Positions 1-11,272 are shown, numbered from the stretch's first letter. The stretch: 64,000 nt of DNA from Monodelphis domestica (GCF_027887165.1 NC_077230.1:342544959-342608958), one strand, 5' to 3'. The notes: a model not told the origin generated them from the sequence alone. A program made the numbers and translations.

Positions 1-30
1 AAGAAATTGGATTGATCCTGGAATACCTAT

Positions 31-232
31 TTTTTTTAAATTCCTTACCTTCCATATTAAAATCTATAGTCAATATTGGTTCCAAGCAGAAGAGCAGTAA
101 GGGCCAGGCAATTGGGGTTAAGTGATTTGCCCTGAGTCACAAAGCTAAGAAATGTCTGAGGTCACATTTGAACCCAGGACCTCTTCTCTCTAGGCCTGGC
201 TCTCAATCCTCTGAGCCACCTAGGTGCTCCCC
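31..232 (-). mobile_element. Marsupial tRNA-derived SINE (WSINE-like), antisense
   Basis: Reverse-complement copy: it opens with the T-rich complement of the A tail and 'ccttacctt', runs through the 'gttaagtgatttgccc' box-B-side segment and ends with 'gagccacctaggtgctcccc', the complement of the SINE head. It is diverged but nearly full length. Confidence 0.85.
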
Positions 233-842
233 ATCTCCCCCCAAATCTATTTTTGATGAAGCCATCCATGGCTCTTTGTAGTTCGTAGTTAGGGCCCTGG
301 GCAGGGCTATGAAAAAAAAGGAAAAGACAAAATCCGTCAGAGCTGATTCTATACAAAAAAGAAACATTAAAAAACTAGAGCTTTCCCCACAACGGAATGG
401 GTAGCTTGCAGTGGCAGTGAGTTCCCCACCACCGGAGGTGTCTCAGTGGAGGTTGGCTGACCCCCTGTGAGGGATCTTGCCTTGTAGAGAAAATTTCTGC
501 ATTGGATGGGATGCTTTCTAAAGCACCCTCCAGTTTAGAGACACTGTATTCCAAATATTACCCTATGCCACCAGACGTAGGGATTTCACTGCCTAGGTAC
601 AAGTCAGAATGTGATCTCCGCATTGTTGTCTTAATGGGATTTGGCCCATGCCCAGGATGTACATTAGCATCCTTCTCATCCTTAAGGCTGAGCTCTTCCT
701 CATCTCCTCTCCCCCATAAGCCATCTCTCCCTCTTATGATCTCATCTTATCATCTTTGTCTAATCCATGTTGGCCTTTATCACAGCCCATTATGTACAGG
801 GTATATTGTAGTTACAATAATGCACTCCATATCCCCCAGATC

Positions 843-1040
843 AAGGGCTCTTACTCTTCTTTGTATCATAGACCTCTTTAGTAAGTCTGGTGAAACCTAC
901 GAGCTCCTTCTCAAAATAGTGTTTTTAAATGCAAAAAATAAAATACACAGGATTAGGAAGAAAACCAATCATAATGAAATATAATTATCCAACTATATAA
1001 AAAAACAAATTCACGGACCCCAGGTTGAGAACTCCTAGAC
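843..1040 (+). mobile_element. hAT-Charlie MITE, MER5-like
   Basis: About 190 bp with the typical order 'cttactcttctttgtatcatagacc', 'tttttaaatgcaaaaaataaaa' and the closing 'ggaccccaggttgagaactcc'. The ends are roughly complementary (CTTAC/GTTGAGAA). Related copies lie at 3.18 kb (reverse) and 27.5 kb. The family name is from memory of MER5-type elements. Confidence 0.6.
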
Positions 1041-1164
1041 AAGAGAGACGCTGAGAACAGACAATGGGCCTTATCCATCTGTTTCCCCAACCCAGTAGGC
1101 ATTACAAACAGAGAAACATTTGTTGAGTGATTGAGTAAACAAATTATGAGAGTGCATCTTGGTT

Positions 1165-1250
1165 CAGGCTGGGCCTCAGTTTCCCCATCTATCAGATGAT
1201 GAGATTGGCCTAGATGACCTCTAATCTCCTTCTATTCTTCTGTGTTCTTA
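1165..1250 (+). mobile_element. MIR/THER-type SINE, 3' part
   Basis: The fragment 'gcctcagtttccccatctatc' followed by 'ggcctagatgacctctaatctcc' is the 3' half of a THER/MIR CORE-SINE. The head is not recognisable. Confidence 0.6.
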
Positions 1251-1687
1251 CTAGCCCCATTCAGGGGCCTCCTGAGGGTCCCTTCCTCCCTCTGAGATCC
1301 CTGAAAACTTAAACAGTGTGGGATTTAGCCAGGCGCGCCCTGGCTGGTGTTTCCTTGGTGGTCAGGCCTCATCCAGCCAAACCCAGCCCTGCCCAGGACA
1401 TGGGATGAACTCACAGTCTGATGTGGCTTGGCCCTGCCAAGAATTTTCCTTTGAACCCAATTAAAGCCAAACGACATGTTCCTCCTCATCCTTGGAATAG
1501 AAGCTGGAGAGGAAAAGCTGCATCTTAATTCCCATGCCCACAAGATTGCCACCCTATTCATAGCTGGGACAGATGGAACAGTATCAGACCTAGAAAGGAT
1601 TTTAGAAGACAGGACAAAGAATAGGGTTCAAATGAGATAATCTATACAATGTGCAACATATTGAAAAAATCTTAATGCACCATATAA

Positions 1688-1965
1688 ATGTTATTTATTA
1701 AGACGGGCAGCTAAATGGTGCAGTGGATAGATCACTGGGCTTGGAATCAGGAAGACTCATCTTCATGAGTTCAAATCTGGCTTCAAATACTTCCTAGATG
1801 TGTGACCCTAGACAAGTCACTTAACTCTATTTGCCTTCACTTCCTCATCTGTAAAATGAGCTGGACAAGGAAATGGCAAACCACTCCAGTATCTTTGCCA
1901 AGAAAACCCCAAGTGGGGTCATGAATTGTCAAACAAGACTGAAATGACTTAACAACAACATTTAT
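1688..1965 (+). mobile_element. MAR1-like CORE-SINE with RTE tail
   Basis: A tRNA-like head ('gggcagctaaatggtgcagtgg') is followed by a CORE segment ('gtgtgaccctagacaagtcac'). The 3' end is 'ggcaaaccactccagtatc', 'ccaagaaaacccc' and 'gactgaaatgacttaacaaca', which is the RTE/BovB-type tail. This architecture fits a SINE mobilised by a marsupial RTE. A short ATC run follows. Confidence 0.85.
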
Positions 1966-2012
1966 CATCATCATCATCATCAACATTATTGTAAATATTT
2001 AATATTGTAATG

Positions 2013-2190
2013 TGGAACATAGAATATCGATTGCCAGCTGGAAGGGACCTTAGAGACCATTTGGTCCAACTTCTTCAATATACAGAAGAGAAAATTGAGA
2101 CACTTAGGTGAAGTTACAAAGCCAGTTAGTAAAAGAACCAGGGATCTTGGAATTTCTGTCCCCTGGCCGTAGATCCACAAGAAGTTGGCT
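2013..2190 (-). mobile_element. THER/MIR SINE, antisense
   Basis: Begins with the complement of the THER tail ('ctggaagggaccttagagacc') and continues through 'agagaaaattgagacacttaggtg' and 'gttacaaagccagttagt', the reverse complement of the MIR/THER core. Heavily diverged. Confidence 0.6.
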
Positions 2191-2584
2191 CTTGGCAAAT
2201 AGTCATCCTCCTAACTTGATTTTGAGCTCAAGTTCAGAAAAAATCATGTTCCTGGGCAGAGATCGACCACAACAGATGGGAGGAGTTGTCCCTCCAGTGG
2301 CAGGGGTTGGGGACAGTGAAGGGTAGAATGAAGTTCCCTCATTTAGTCCCCAATCACCTGCTCCTTTTAAAAATCTCCCCCCTATTTCCTACCCATTTCA
2401 ACCCTCATCTATACTCTTCCCTAATACAGGATCCTTGGGTATTTGTATAAGCTCAGGTTTCAAGCATCTTTCAGTCACAGAATCTTAACATTAGATCATT
2501 TAATAATTATAGAATCATCGTCTAGAATCATAGACTAGAGCAATCGCTTCTTAGACCAAGAAGGGACCTTAAGACCATCATGTT

Positions 2585-2795
2585 CATGGCATAATGCTTA
2601 GAGGACTGGTCTTGGAGCCAGGAAGATCTGAGTCCATGTCCTGCTTCAGAAACTTATTAGCTGTGTGACTCTGGGGAAGTAGATAATAACGGCACCTATT
2701 TCCCAGGGTGGTTGTTAGGATCAAATGAAATTTTTTTTACAAGCCCTTTGTCAACTCTAAGTACTACATAACTGCTAGTTATTATTAATCATTTG
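2585..2795 (+). mobile_element. MIR SINE
   Basis: Ordered MIR hallmarks: 'ttggagccaggaagatctgagt', 'attagctgtgtgactctggg', 'cacctatttcccagggtggttg' and the 3' 'gctagttattatta'. Confidence 0.75.
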
Positions 2796-2814
2796 TATTC
2801 TTATTGTCTCATCT

Positions 2815-3175
2815 GGTATTGTTCCCACAAACTGGGAAAAGAAACATTGTCATCATTTATGTAGAGGAGGAAACTGAGGTCCAGAGCTATGAACTGAAAT
2901 GTTCAAGATTATCAAGGAAATAAGCGGTTGATATCCTGGAACTTCAGAGCTACTATTCCACCCGGGCCTCTTTCCCCCCATCATCTCTTCAGCATTTCAT
3001 AACTCTCTTCCCTAATTAGGATCACAGGTTCAGAGATGAAAGGTTGTTGGGGAACTTAGAGATCTGATTTCTTCATTTCACAAAGGAGGAAACTGAGGCC
3101 TGGAGAATGAAGTGAGCCCTCAAAATCACAGCCGAATCAGTGATTGCATTAAACTCTAGTCTCTTGTCCCATTAA
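2815..3175 (-). mobile_element. Two antisense MIR/THER fragments
   Basis: Two consecutive reverse-orientation copies. One carries 'gaggaggaaactgaggtccag' (2,865-2,885). The second carries 'caaaggaggaaactgaggcc' (3,080-3,100), preceded by the reversed THER tail 'aaaggttgttggggaacttagag'. Confidence 0.6.
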
Positions 3176-3177
3176 TC

Positions 3178-3360
3178 TAGAGGTTCTTAATCTGAGGTCC
3201 AGGAACCTTTCATAATATTTTAATAATAACCATTTCAATCCACTTGGCTCCCTTTGTAATCCTGTGTATCTTGTGGTATGCATTTAAATGCATTGCTCTG
3301 GGAAGGGCTTCCTAGGTATCACCAAACTGCCCAGGGGTGCCTGAAAGAAAAATGTTAAGA
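3178..3360 (-). mobile_element. hAT-Charlie MITE, MER5-like, antisense
   Basis: Starts 'aggttcttaatctgaggtcc' and contains 'tgcatttaaatgcattgctctggg', the reverse complement of the family seen at 843-1,040. The distal end is degraded. Confidence 0.5.
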
Positions 3361-3954
3361 AGGCAGCACTTAAGGCTTCCCTCTTCCCAATATCCCTTTC
3401 TCAGCTTGTTTCCATGTCATTGAGTAGGGGTCAAGGGTGAGAAGAGGAAGCTCTTTCTGGAACATCAAAGCCCCAAAGTCTCAAGCAAACTTTCTAGTCC
3501 TTGCCACAGTGGGTGGTCCCCTAGAGAATGCCATTGCAGTGGGAGGGGGAAGCAGAGCCCAGGGACAAGGAGGGAGCTTGGATCAGATTGCCCAGAATGG
3601 AAACAAATTCCAACCCCAAACTCCAAACCCAAACACAGGGGGAAAATGAGCTAACCAAGTGTGCCTAGGAATGAGTCCTTGGATTTCTGGGGGAATTAAG
3701 GATACTGGTGGAGGAAGGAGAAGCAGGACAGTTTAACTCAGTATCCTGGGGACTAGCTGGGGAGGGAGAGCATTCTTTATACTGGGTCCACATGCTACAG
3801 AATAAGTTTCATTCTGAGACTGCTGGGGAGACTAGGCTTCTATTCCCAGGACTAAGGCCCCTGGCAGGATCAGAGTAGAGGTTCTGTGGTTCTAGGATTC
3901 TAAGATCCCATGGTTCTGGATGATGTCTTGTCAGGTAGTAGGCGAAATTAGCCT

Positions 3955-4140
3955 GAGAGGCAATATAGTAGAATGGACTGATCAGGGAGGGAGGAGTTCT
4001 GTCTGGGTTCTAATCCCAGCACTACCACTGATTTGGGGTAAGCCTCTTCCCTTCTCTCCCTCATCTGTTAAATGAGGAGTTTGAACCAGATGGTCTCCAA
4101 GGCCCCATTTGGTCTTATGAACACTGGGGTTCTATGAGTC
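3955..4140 (+). mobile_element. THER/MIR SINE
   Basis: 'gggttctaatcccagcactacc', 'cctcatctgttaaatgagg' and 'accagatggtctccaaggcccc' occur in order, ending in the 'gggttctatgagtcc' tail. Confidence 0.65.
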
Positions 4141-4684
4141 CAAGGGGCTTTCAATGGAATCTGAAGCTCCAGGCAGGCTCCTCAGAAACCATTACCTTCT
4201 CCAGGAGTTTAAGGCTTGGCTTTCCAGCTGCCCCAAGCCTTAGAATTACAAATTGCATCCTAACAAGGAGTGAAATCAAAATTTGAGCCAAATACTTTTC
4301 CGAGACAATTTCATGCAAAATAATTCCAAGGCATCCATCCTCCCTGAGACACGGGAAGGACAGAGGGGCCAGAAATCAAATCCATCTCAAAATAAGGAAG
4401 GGAAGATAATGCATGCAGTGGACGACTGGAAATATAAATCAGGGCTTTTATAGGAATGGGAGGCAAGCCAGGAGGCTGAGAGGTGTCTGCATCTCCCCAG
4501 GCACAATCCAAGGGGATTACCTCTGTGATTGAATCCAGGTCCTCTCACCTTCTTAGGCACCGACTGAGGGGAGTCTGAGCATCATTCACAGCAGGCCCCA
4601 CCTGGCCTACTCTCTGCTGGCCAATGTTCCTTTGGCTGAACTTGGGCCAGTGGAAGTGCTGACAGGGAGTTGGTATACGTGATA

Positions 4685-5600
4685 CCGATCATCACAGAAT
4701 CTTGGAATCAGAGAATCCTAAGGTTATAGAGGCAAAGAAGCTTAGAACTGTGGAATCTTTGAGGAACAGAACCTTTGGATCTTAGAATCTCAGAATTCTA
4801 GAACCACTAACTCTCAGGCTCAGGCATTTATGAACCCTCAGAGAGATGGAATCTTAGAATCACAGAACCAAGAAGTTTTAGAATGATGGAATCATATAGC
4901 TAAAGAATCTTAGAATCATAAAACTATAGAACCACAAAACTATGGAATCTTAGAATCACAGAAATACAGAACTAAGGAATCTTAGCATCATGGACCACAG
5001 ATAAATGGAATCTTAGGATCACAGAACCAAGAAGTTTTAAAATCACGGCTCATATAACCAAGGTATCTTAGAATATTAGTGCCACATATCTATGGAATCT
5101 TAAAACTGTACAGCCACAAATTCATGAAATCTTTAGAATCATGGATTACAGATGAATGACATCTTAGAATCATAGAACTTCAAATCCAAGAAATATTGGA
5201 ATCAGAGACACAAAAACCATGAAATCTTAGAATCACAGACCCACAGAACTATGGAATTTTAGAATCACAGAATCATAGAACCTAGCCATGGAATCTCAAA
5301 GAACTATGGAAATTCATAGAATCAGGGAATCTCATGAATTCATATTTACCCAGGACCATAGAATCAAAGAATTGTGGAATCTTACCATAACAGAATCATA
5401 GAATCATGGGATCTTAGAATCATAGTACCATAAAACCACAGAATCTTAGAATCACAGAACCATGAAATCTTAGAATCACAGAATCAGAGAACCACAAAAC
5501 CATGGAATTTCACAGAAGTATGTAAACTCAGAGAACTGTGGAACTTCATGGATTTGTATACTCTCAGAATCCTAGAATCTTAGAATCACAGTGTAGCATA
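4685..5600. repeat. Degenerate minisatellite of GAATCTTAGAATCACAGAACC type
   Basis: About 0.9 kb built of irregular 20-30-bp units around 'gaatcttagaatca', 'cagaacca' and 'tatggaatcttag'. Unit length and order drift, so this is an old tandem expansion. The motif resembles the reverse complement of the THER/CR1-type tail (ATTCTATGATTCT), the probable seed. No coding potential is seen. Confidence 0.85.
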
Positions 5601-5744
5601 ACCCATCCTTTTCCCCTAAGGAGTTGGAGTATACCTGAGATGGATATCTTTAAGATGAAACAAATCATTAGCATATTCTGATCCAAAGACCACTTGAAGT
5701 TGTGACTTCTTCAGGGAAAGACAGTCCCCTTTTCCCCCCATTCT

Positions 5745-5935
5745 AAAGTCAATCACACTCATTTATTAAACACTTAACTATATGCCAGGTACTGTAGAAA
5801 GTGTTAGGAATACCAAGAAAGGCAAAAACAGCTCTCAAGGAGCTCATGATCTAATGGGAAAGACAATGTTCAAATAGTTATGTGCGAATGAGATAGATAT
5901 AGGTTCAACTGGAAGTCATTGCATTGGGAAGACAC
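5745..5935 (+). mobile_element. Mammalian interspersed repeat, class not identified
   Basis: Contains 'tttattaaacacttaactatatgccaggtact', then a diverged 'gctctcaaggagctcatgatctaatggg'. The same family recurs at 7.8, 12.6, 17.7, 30.5, 48.0 and 58.8 kb. I recognise it as a widespread old mammalian repeat but cannot name the class with certainty. Confidence 0.5.
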
Positions 5936-6697
5936 TAGCATGAAGCAAAGGGAGTATTGGAATCTCCTAAAACATGATCCATCAGATGGAGTACTGAGAT
6001 TCTCTCAAGAGACAAACTGGAGGAACTTCTAGTGCTAATAGGAAGAGGTTCACTTCCTCTAATCTCCACTGATGTTGCTGTTACTACCACAGCCACTGTC
6101 CCTGAATGGAGGTAAGATGCTGGGGAAAGACTGCAGCTGAGAGATGCAGGTCCATCTAGAACCATGACAGAACATCTGGAGTTGTCTTTGTGAAGAACAA
6201 TGAAGATAGCAGTGGTGGAGACTCCACCAGTCTCTGTCTTTCTCTCTCTTTTCTCCTGCTCCTCCTCCTTCCCTCCAAGCATCTCTTCCAAAATATGTCT
6301 CCGAAGGCTAGCTGTCATTTCTGTCCCACTTGTCTCTAAAAGTTGGCATTAAGAAAAAGCCATGACTAACCCAATGTATAGTACTGGACCATAAATATTT
6401 CATTTGCTCAAAAGCAGCTAAAATAGGTTATGGCCCGCTATACAGACTGAGAGAAGGGAATTCTCTTGCTAAATTTGCTAGAATTTTTCACCATGTGGGC
6501 TCAGGATGAACCAAAGACATTCTTATGTATATAGGTTATTGTTCTTCCAAAACAGGGAAAGGGTTAAGTGAATCTGGTCCAGAAGAGCACATGGATTCAG
6601 GATGCATCAGTAATGTTCTGGTGAGTCAACTCCCCTCACCATGATTCTTTTCTCAAACAGGTTAACAACATTTATTTTTATTTATTTTTTATATTCT
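5936..6697. other. No gene or clear repeat recognised
   Basis: Reading frames here are short and lack recognisable domains; the longest antisense one (about 127 codons) is low-complexity Ser/Glu-rich sequence. Nothing that looks like a conserved exon is seen. Confidence 0.5.
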
Positions 6698-6860
6698 TAT
6701 CTTTTACCTTAGAATTGATCCTAAGTATTGGTTCTAGGGCAGAAGAGCAGTAAGGGCTACTTGCCCAGCGTCACACAGGAAATATTTGAGGTCAGATTTA
6801 AACCCAGGACCTCCCATCTCTAGAATAGTTCTCTATTCACTGAGCCACCTAGCAGCCCCA
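6698..6860 (-). mobile_element. Marsupial tRNA-derived SINE, antisense
   Basis: 'cttttaccttagaattgatcc', 'cagaagagcagtaaggg' and 'gagccacctagcagcccc' give the reversed SINE. A central piece before 'cttgcccagcgtcac' is missing. Confidence 0.8.
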
Positions 6861-7064
6861 ACAAGCACTTATTACACACCTGCTATGTGGTGCTACTAGG
6901 CACAATGTTAAATGCAATGGATTAAATAAAAAAGTTAAACAATAGTCCCTGATCTCCTACCACCTCACAGTGGAACCACAGGATCTTTGACTATCAGACT
7001 CATAAAAATTGAGACTCTTAAATACAATGGTAGTATTCTAGAATCTTAAAGCCAATGTATATTA

Positions 7065-7335
7065 GAAAAGATGGAATCTAAGAATTTTGGAGTTGGAAGG
7101 GACCTTAGAGGTTAGAAGTTATCTAGATGAATCTCCCTCAGCACAAGGGCCCCTTTCAAAGCCTCTCCTTGATGGCCAAATTTGAAGCCTTTGTTGAATA
7201 CATCCAGTGACAAGGAACTCCCTCCCTCAAGGGGCAGCTAGTTGTATTGTGGGACACCTCTGACTCTTAAGTTAGGTTGTTTGTTTTTTTTCCATTTATG
7301 AGTCCAACATCCACCTACTTGTTTGACTCCTTTGC
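7065..7335 (-). mobile_element. L3/CR1-type LINE 3' end, antisense
   Basis: Opens with the complement of a CR1-type tail ('ttggagttggaagggacctta') and continues with 'tttgaagcctttgttgaatac', 'ccagtgacaaggaactccc' and 'cctcaaggggcagctag', the conserved 3' region of L3/CR1 elements read backwards. Confidence 0.6.
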
Positions 7336-7479
7336 AGATCAAGTCCTAATCCTCATCTGCATCTCCTCTTAGGCGCAATGATCGCCAAAGGATTTCTATT
7401 CTGTATCCCAAACCGAGTCTCCTCACATTCTGAGCATGTTCGGGGATTCTGACTCTCCACATGTCCTCACCAGGACACA

Positions 7480-7695
7480 GATGTTATCTCATCCAACAAT
7501 CCTCCCCATTCTGGTTCTCCTGCCCCATTGGTGATTTCTTTCTGAGATTCTTGAATATTGTCTTCACCCATTAGAATTTAATGCTCTGTGAAGGCAGAGA
7601 TGGCCTTCTTTTGTTTGTATTTGTATCCTCAGAGTTTAGCACAGTGCCTAGCACATAGTAAGTACTCGTTAAGATTGGCTACTTGTTTCCTGGAA
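7480..7695 (+). mobile_element. L2 LINE 3' end
   Basis: 'ttagaatttaatgctctgtgaaggcag' is followed by 'agtttagcacagtgcctagcac' and 'atagtaagtactcgtt', the characteristic L2 3' end. Confidence 0.75.
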
Positions 7696-7804
7696 GAGGC
7701 ATTCTCATTATTTGGGGAGTTCCCAGTGGCTTTGCCAAGCACCAGCCGGCCTCTATCAATAAGAACCATCCTACCTCACCCAAAAGGCATGTGCTAATCA
7801 ATTT

Positions 7805-8147
7805 AATTTAATCAATTTAATTCAATAAATAGACACTATAATCTGCTGACATGTACTATAACCCATGTTCTAGTTACTGTGGGGAGACACAAAGAAACTA
7901 ATAAGGCATTGATAAAAGTAGCTCATAATCTGGTGATGATGGGGATAGGCAAGACTTTAGCATGTAAGGCAATAAGGAGTATACAAACAAGGGAGAAATA
8001 AAGTAATAAAGCAATAAAGTGGGAGCTGCAGGAACTCAGAAGATGAAGTGATCTCTCTTAGTTTGGGGGAAGAGGATATGAGGGAAGGATTTCTAGAGGA
8101 GAAAGCACCTGAGCAAGGCCTGGAGAGATGAGTAGAATTTTGATAAT
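7805..8147 (+). mobile_element. Mammalian interspersed repeat (same family as 30.5 kb)
   Basis: Ordered matches to the family at 30.5 kb: 'gtagctcataatctggtgatg', 'gaaggatttctagaggag' and 'ctgagcaaggcctggag'. It runs straight into the purine satellite, which may have expanded from its own A/G-rich stretch. Confidence 0.45.
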
Positions 8148-8548
8148 AGGCAAGGGGGGTAAGGGAAAAGGGGAGGGAAGGGGAGGGGAGGGGAGGGAAG
8201 GGGAGGGGAGGGAAGGGAAGGGAAGGGGAGGGAAGGGAAGGGAAGGGGAGGGAAGGGAAGGGAAGGGAAGGGAAGGGAAGGGGAGGGAAGGGAAGGGAAG
8301 GGGAGGGGAGGGAAGGGAAGGGGAGGGAAGGGGAGGGGAGGGGAGGGGAGGGGAGGGGAGGGGAGGGGAGGGGAGGGAAGGGAAGGGGAGGGGAGGGGAG
8401 GGAAGGGGAGGGGAGGGAAGGGAAGGGGAGGGGAGGGGAGGGGAGGGGAGGGGAGGGGAGGGGAGGGGAGGGGGAGGGGAGGGGAGGGAAGGGAAGGGAA
8501 GGGAGGGGAGGGAAGGGAAGGGAAGGGAAGGGAAGGGAAGGGAAGAAA
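8148..8548. repeat. (GGGGA)n/(GGGAA)n purine satellite
   Basis: About 400 bp of virtually pure G/A on the plus strand in two interleaved pentamers, GGGGA and GGGAA. G-runs of four at five-base spacing allow G-quadruplex or triplex structure. Both strands read open only because the pentamers lack stop codons; this is not a gene. Confidence 0.95.
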
Positions 8549-8664
8549 ATGGGTAGGTGGGCTGTCTTTGTGGCTAAGTATGTTTTATTCACACCCACTC
8601 CAACTTTAAACTAAACCCTGTGACCAGGAGCCCTTGGACAGATAATCTTTTACCTCTATCAAGG

Positions 8665-8928
8665 GAATATCAACCGAGCCTAAAGTCAGGAAAACTTGAA
8701 TTCAAATCTGGCTTCAGACACTTATAAACTGAATGGACCATGGACAAGTCACTTATTCTCTTATCTGCCTCAGTCTCCTCAACTATAAAATGGGGATAAT
8801 AGCATCTGTCTCCCAGGGTTGCTGTGAGGATTAGATGAGTTAAGTTAATTTGTAAAATACTTAGCACAGTTCCTGGAACATAATAGGCACATGACAAATA
8901 CAAGGGATTAAATAATAATCTCAATAAA
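8665..8928 (+). mobile_element. MIR SINE, near full length
   Basis: 'gaattcaaatctggcttcagac', 'gacaagtcacttattctctta', 'ctataaaatggggataatagc', 'gggttgctgtgaggattag' and the 3' 'gcacagttcctggaacataatagg' are all in MIR order. Confidence 0.85.
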
Positions 8929-9066
8929 GGCTACACTGAGAGAACCATAAAGTCCCTAACTCTCTACAAATGGTGAATTCCCTTCCTGCTTTCCTCCCAC
9001 CTTTCCTCTCTGCTTTTCTTCCATTCCTGCAACTTTCAGACCCATTCCTAAGAGGCCAGGCCACCG

Positions 9067-9205
9067 TCATGGTACAAAAGAAAAGGCACTAGATTTGGAG
9101 TCAGATAATACGAGTTAAAACTCTGGCTTCATTACTTATTAGCTAAACAAATCGCTTCTTCTTCCTGGCCTTTGGTTTCATTACCAATAAAATAAAGTTA
9201 TTTGG
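9067..9205 (+). mobile_element. MIR SINE, 5' half
   Basis: 'gcactagatttggagtcag', 'attacttattagct' and 'tttggtttcattaccaataaa' match the first half of MIR in order. Confidence 0.6.
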
Positions 9206-9472
9206 AGCTGTAGCTCAGGTGTGGCATGACAGAATTAGGATCTAACCTTGCATAAGTTTTATTTTCCTTTGCTACAGATGGCAATGCAATGCCCTGGGAT
9301 TTGGGGGGATTTGTTACAAAGCTTCAGGTCTCTCCCTCTGTGGACTAAGAACTGTATGATGTAAGCCCCTCACTATTAGTGATGGTGATGTGCTCCCCCA
9401 GGTGTACTGGAACCAAAGTGAATCTGCTTTCAGGAAGTTAAATTTTCAGTATAAGCCTGAAAATTTACACCT

Positions 9473-9510
9473 CAAAAACAAAACAAAACAAAACAAAACA
9501 AAACAAAACC
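9473..9510. repeat. (CAAAA)n microsatellite
   Basis: Seven or so consecutive CAAAA units. No poly-A-bearing element is clearly attached. Confidence 0.9.
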
Positions 9511-9813
9511 CAACAAATCCAGGCCTGATTATTGTTTTGTTGATTGTCTAGACTTAAGAAAGTGATGGAGAAGATGTTGATAATATAGATTAAACTTAAA
9601 AGGATGTCCTAGATACATCATTATTATAAATCTGATTGTTAAACATTTAATAGTATACTCCTAAGCATCCTTTATCTCTTGTCAGATGTAGATATCATGG
9701 ATATAACCTAGGGCCTGTCTTGATATCTCTATAGTCTACCATTACTAATTTTCCTCCACTCCCATCTCAGATTATTATTAGGGAAAAATAGACGTAGATA
9801 TATAGAAAGTATA

Positions 9814-10000
9814 TATAGGGGGCAGCTAGGTTGCTCAGTGGATTGAGAACCAGGTCTAGAGATAAGATGTCCTGGGTTCAAATATGGCCTCAGATGTTTC
9901 CTAGCTGTGTGAACCTGAGTAAGTCACTTAACCCCCATTACTTAACTCTCACCACTCTTCTGTTATTGATTCTAAAATGGAAAGTAAGGATTTTTTAAAA
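9814..10000 (+). mobile_element. Marsupial tRNA-derived SINE with target-site duplication
   Basis: SINE from 'agggggcagctaggttgc' to an A-rich tail. It is bracketed by direct repeats AGAAAGTATA at 9,804-9,813 and 10,001-10,010, so it is a retroposed L1-type insertion with recognisable ends. Confidence 0.9.
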
Positions 10001-10010
10001 AGAAAGTATA

Positions 10011-10165
10011 AATATATATACACACACATATATCTGTGTATATATACACATATATAGCCCTATTAATATATACTTATATTATAATACAATATAGTATATA
10101 TTATTATATTATAATATATAATATAATAATATATCATAATACTTCTATTAATAGAACTATTAATA
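10011..10165. repeat. TA-rich simple sequence
   Basis: Alternating TA, CATA and TATAA motifs including 'tatattataatacaatatag'. Strong self-complementarity is visible. It adjoins the SINE target duplication at 10,001-10,010. Confidence 0.85.
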
Positions 10166-10216
10166 GGGAGATATATGTATCTAGGTAGATAAAAGATATC
10201 TATTAAGTCCTGTGTT

Positions 10217-10442
10217 TTTCAGTTGTTTAGTCATGTCTGATTCTTCATGATCCCACAGACCATACCGTGCTAGGCTCTTCTATTCTTCACTATCTCTCAA
10301 AGTCTGTCCAAGTTGATGTTCATTGTTTCTATGACATTCTCTAGGTATCTCACCCTCTGCTGTCCCCTTTTTCTTTTGCCTTCAATCTTTCCCAACATCA
10401 GGATCTTTTCCAAATGAATCTCATCTTCTCATTTTATGGCTT
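10217..10442 (-). mobile_element. RTE (BovB-related) LINE 3' end, antisense
   Basis: 'gttgtttagtcatgtctgattc', 'atgatcccacagacc', 'tatctcaccctctgctgtcccc' and 'ttcaatctttcccaacatcagg' are the ordered reverse complement of the conserved RTE/BovB 3' region. Confidence 0.85.
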
Positions 10443-10639
10443 TAGTTAAAAAAAAAAAAAGCCTGGTTACTCAAGAGTTTAACTGAAAAAGACTTGGGGC
10501 CTTTTGGTGGACTGCAAGCTCAAGATGGGAGAATAGCATAATATGACAGACAAAAAACCAATATTATTGAAAGCTACACTGAGAGAACCACAGAGTCCCT
10601 AACTCTGCACAAGAGGTGAATTCCATTCTGGGAACATTT

Positions 10640-11105
10640 TAGAAAGAACATTTATGGACTAGAAAGCTTCCGAAGGAAGGCAATCAAGATGGTGGAGGGA
10701 TCTGGGACAATAAGAGAATTGGTTGAAAGAACTGGCACCAGAAGACTTATAGGGGATGCGAGAAGTGTTTTCAAATATTTTAAAGAGCTATCCCATGGAA
10801 AGGGAATTAGACTTGTTCTTCTTGGCCTTAGAGTCAGTCAATCAACAAGCATTTATTAAGTACTTACTATGTGCTAGAACCTATATTAAGTAGGAGTAAT
10901 GGGTAGATATAAGAAAGGTTTAGGTCTGGTGTAAAGAAAAATTTCTTAATATTGAAAGATATTCCAACGTGAAATGGGCTAGGCTACTTATAAAATAGTG
11001 GGTTCCCCTTCACTAGATGGCCCATTGTCAAAAGTATTTTAGACAAGATTAATGATTTAAGTAGGTTTGGACTAAAGTCCCTTCCATCACTAGGATTTTA
11101 CAAAA
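10640..11105 (+). mobile_element. L3/CR1-type LINE 3' region
   Basis: 'agagctatcccatggaaaggg', 'aaagaaaaatttcttaatattg', 'gtgggttccccttcactagatgg' and 'ggactaaagtcccttccatc' follow CR1/L3 order in sense. A short block with 'caacaagcatttattaagtac' (about 10,838-10,905) belongs to another repeat inserted in it. Confidence 0.6.
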
Positions 11106-11109
11106 GAAC

Positions 11110-11272
11110 AATACTACTCCACATAAGGAAATACAGAATCTGATGCTGACTTTATGCTTGGACTTAATCACATATCTTTCTCCCTGGGTCTCAGTTTCCT
11201 CTTCTGTAAAATAAAAGGGTTGGATAAAATGATCTTTAGAAGTGCTCCAAGCGCTAACATTTTGGGTTGGGG
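11110..11272 (+). mobile_element. MIR/THER SINE, 3' half
   Basis: 'ctgggtctcagtttcctcttc', 'tgtaaaataaaagggttgg' and 'agtgctccaagcgctaac' are the 3' half of the THER/MIR family. Confidence 0.55.

Noticed and set aside
7957..8598. 213-codon Pro/Leu/Ser antisense frame and 142-codon Gly/Glu/Arg sense frame
   Set aside because: Both are translations of the GGGGA/GGGAA satellite.
9814..10000. Functional tRNA genes in the SINE heads
   Set aside because: The tRNA-like heads (here and at other SINEs) continue directly into the SINE body, lack an intact cloverleaf end and carry target-site duplications and A tails. They are retroposons.
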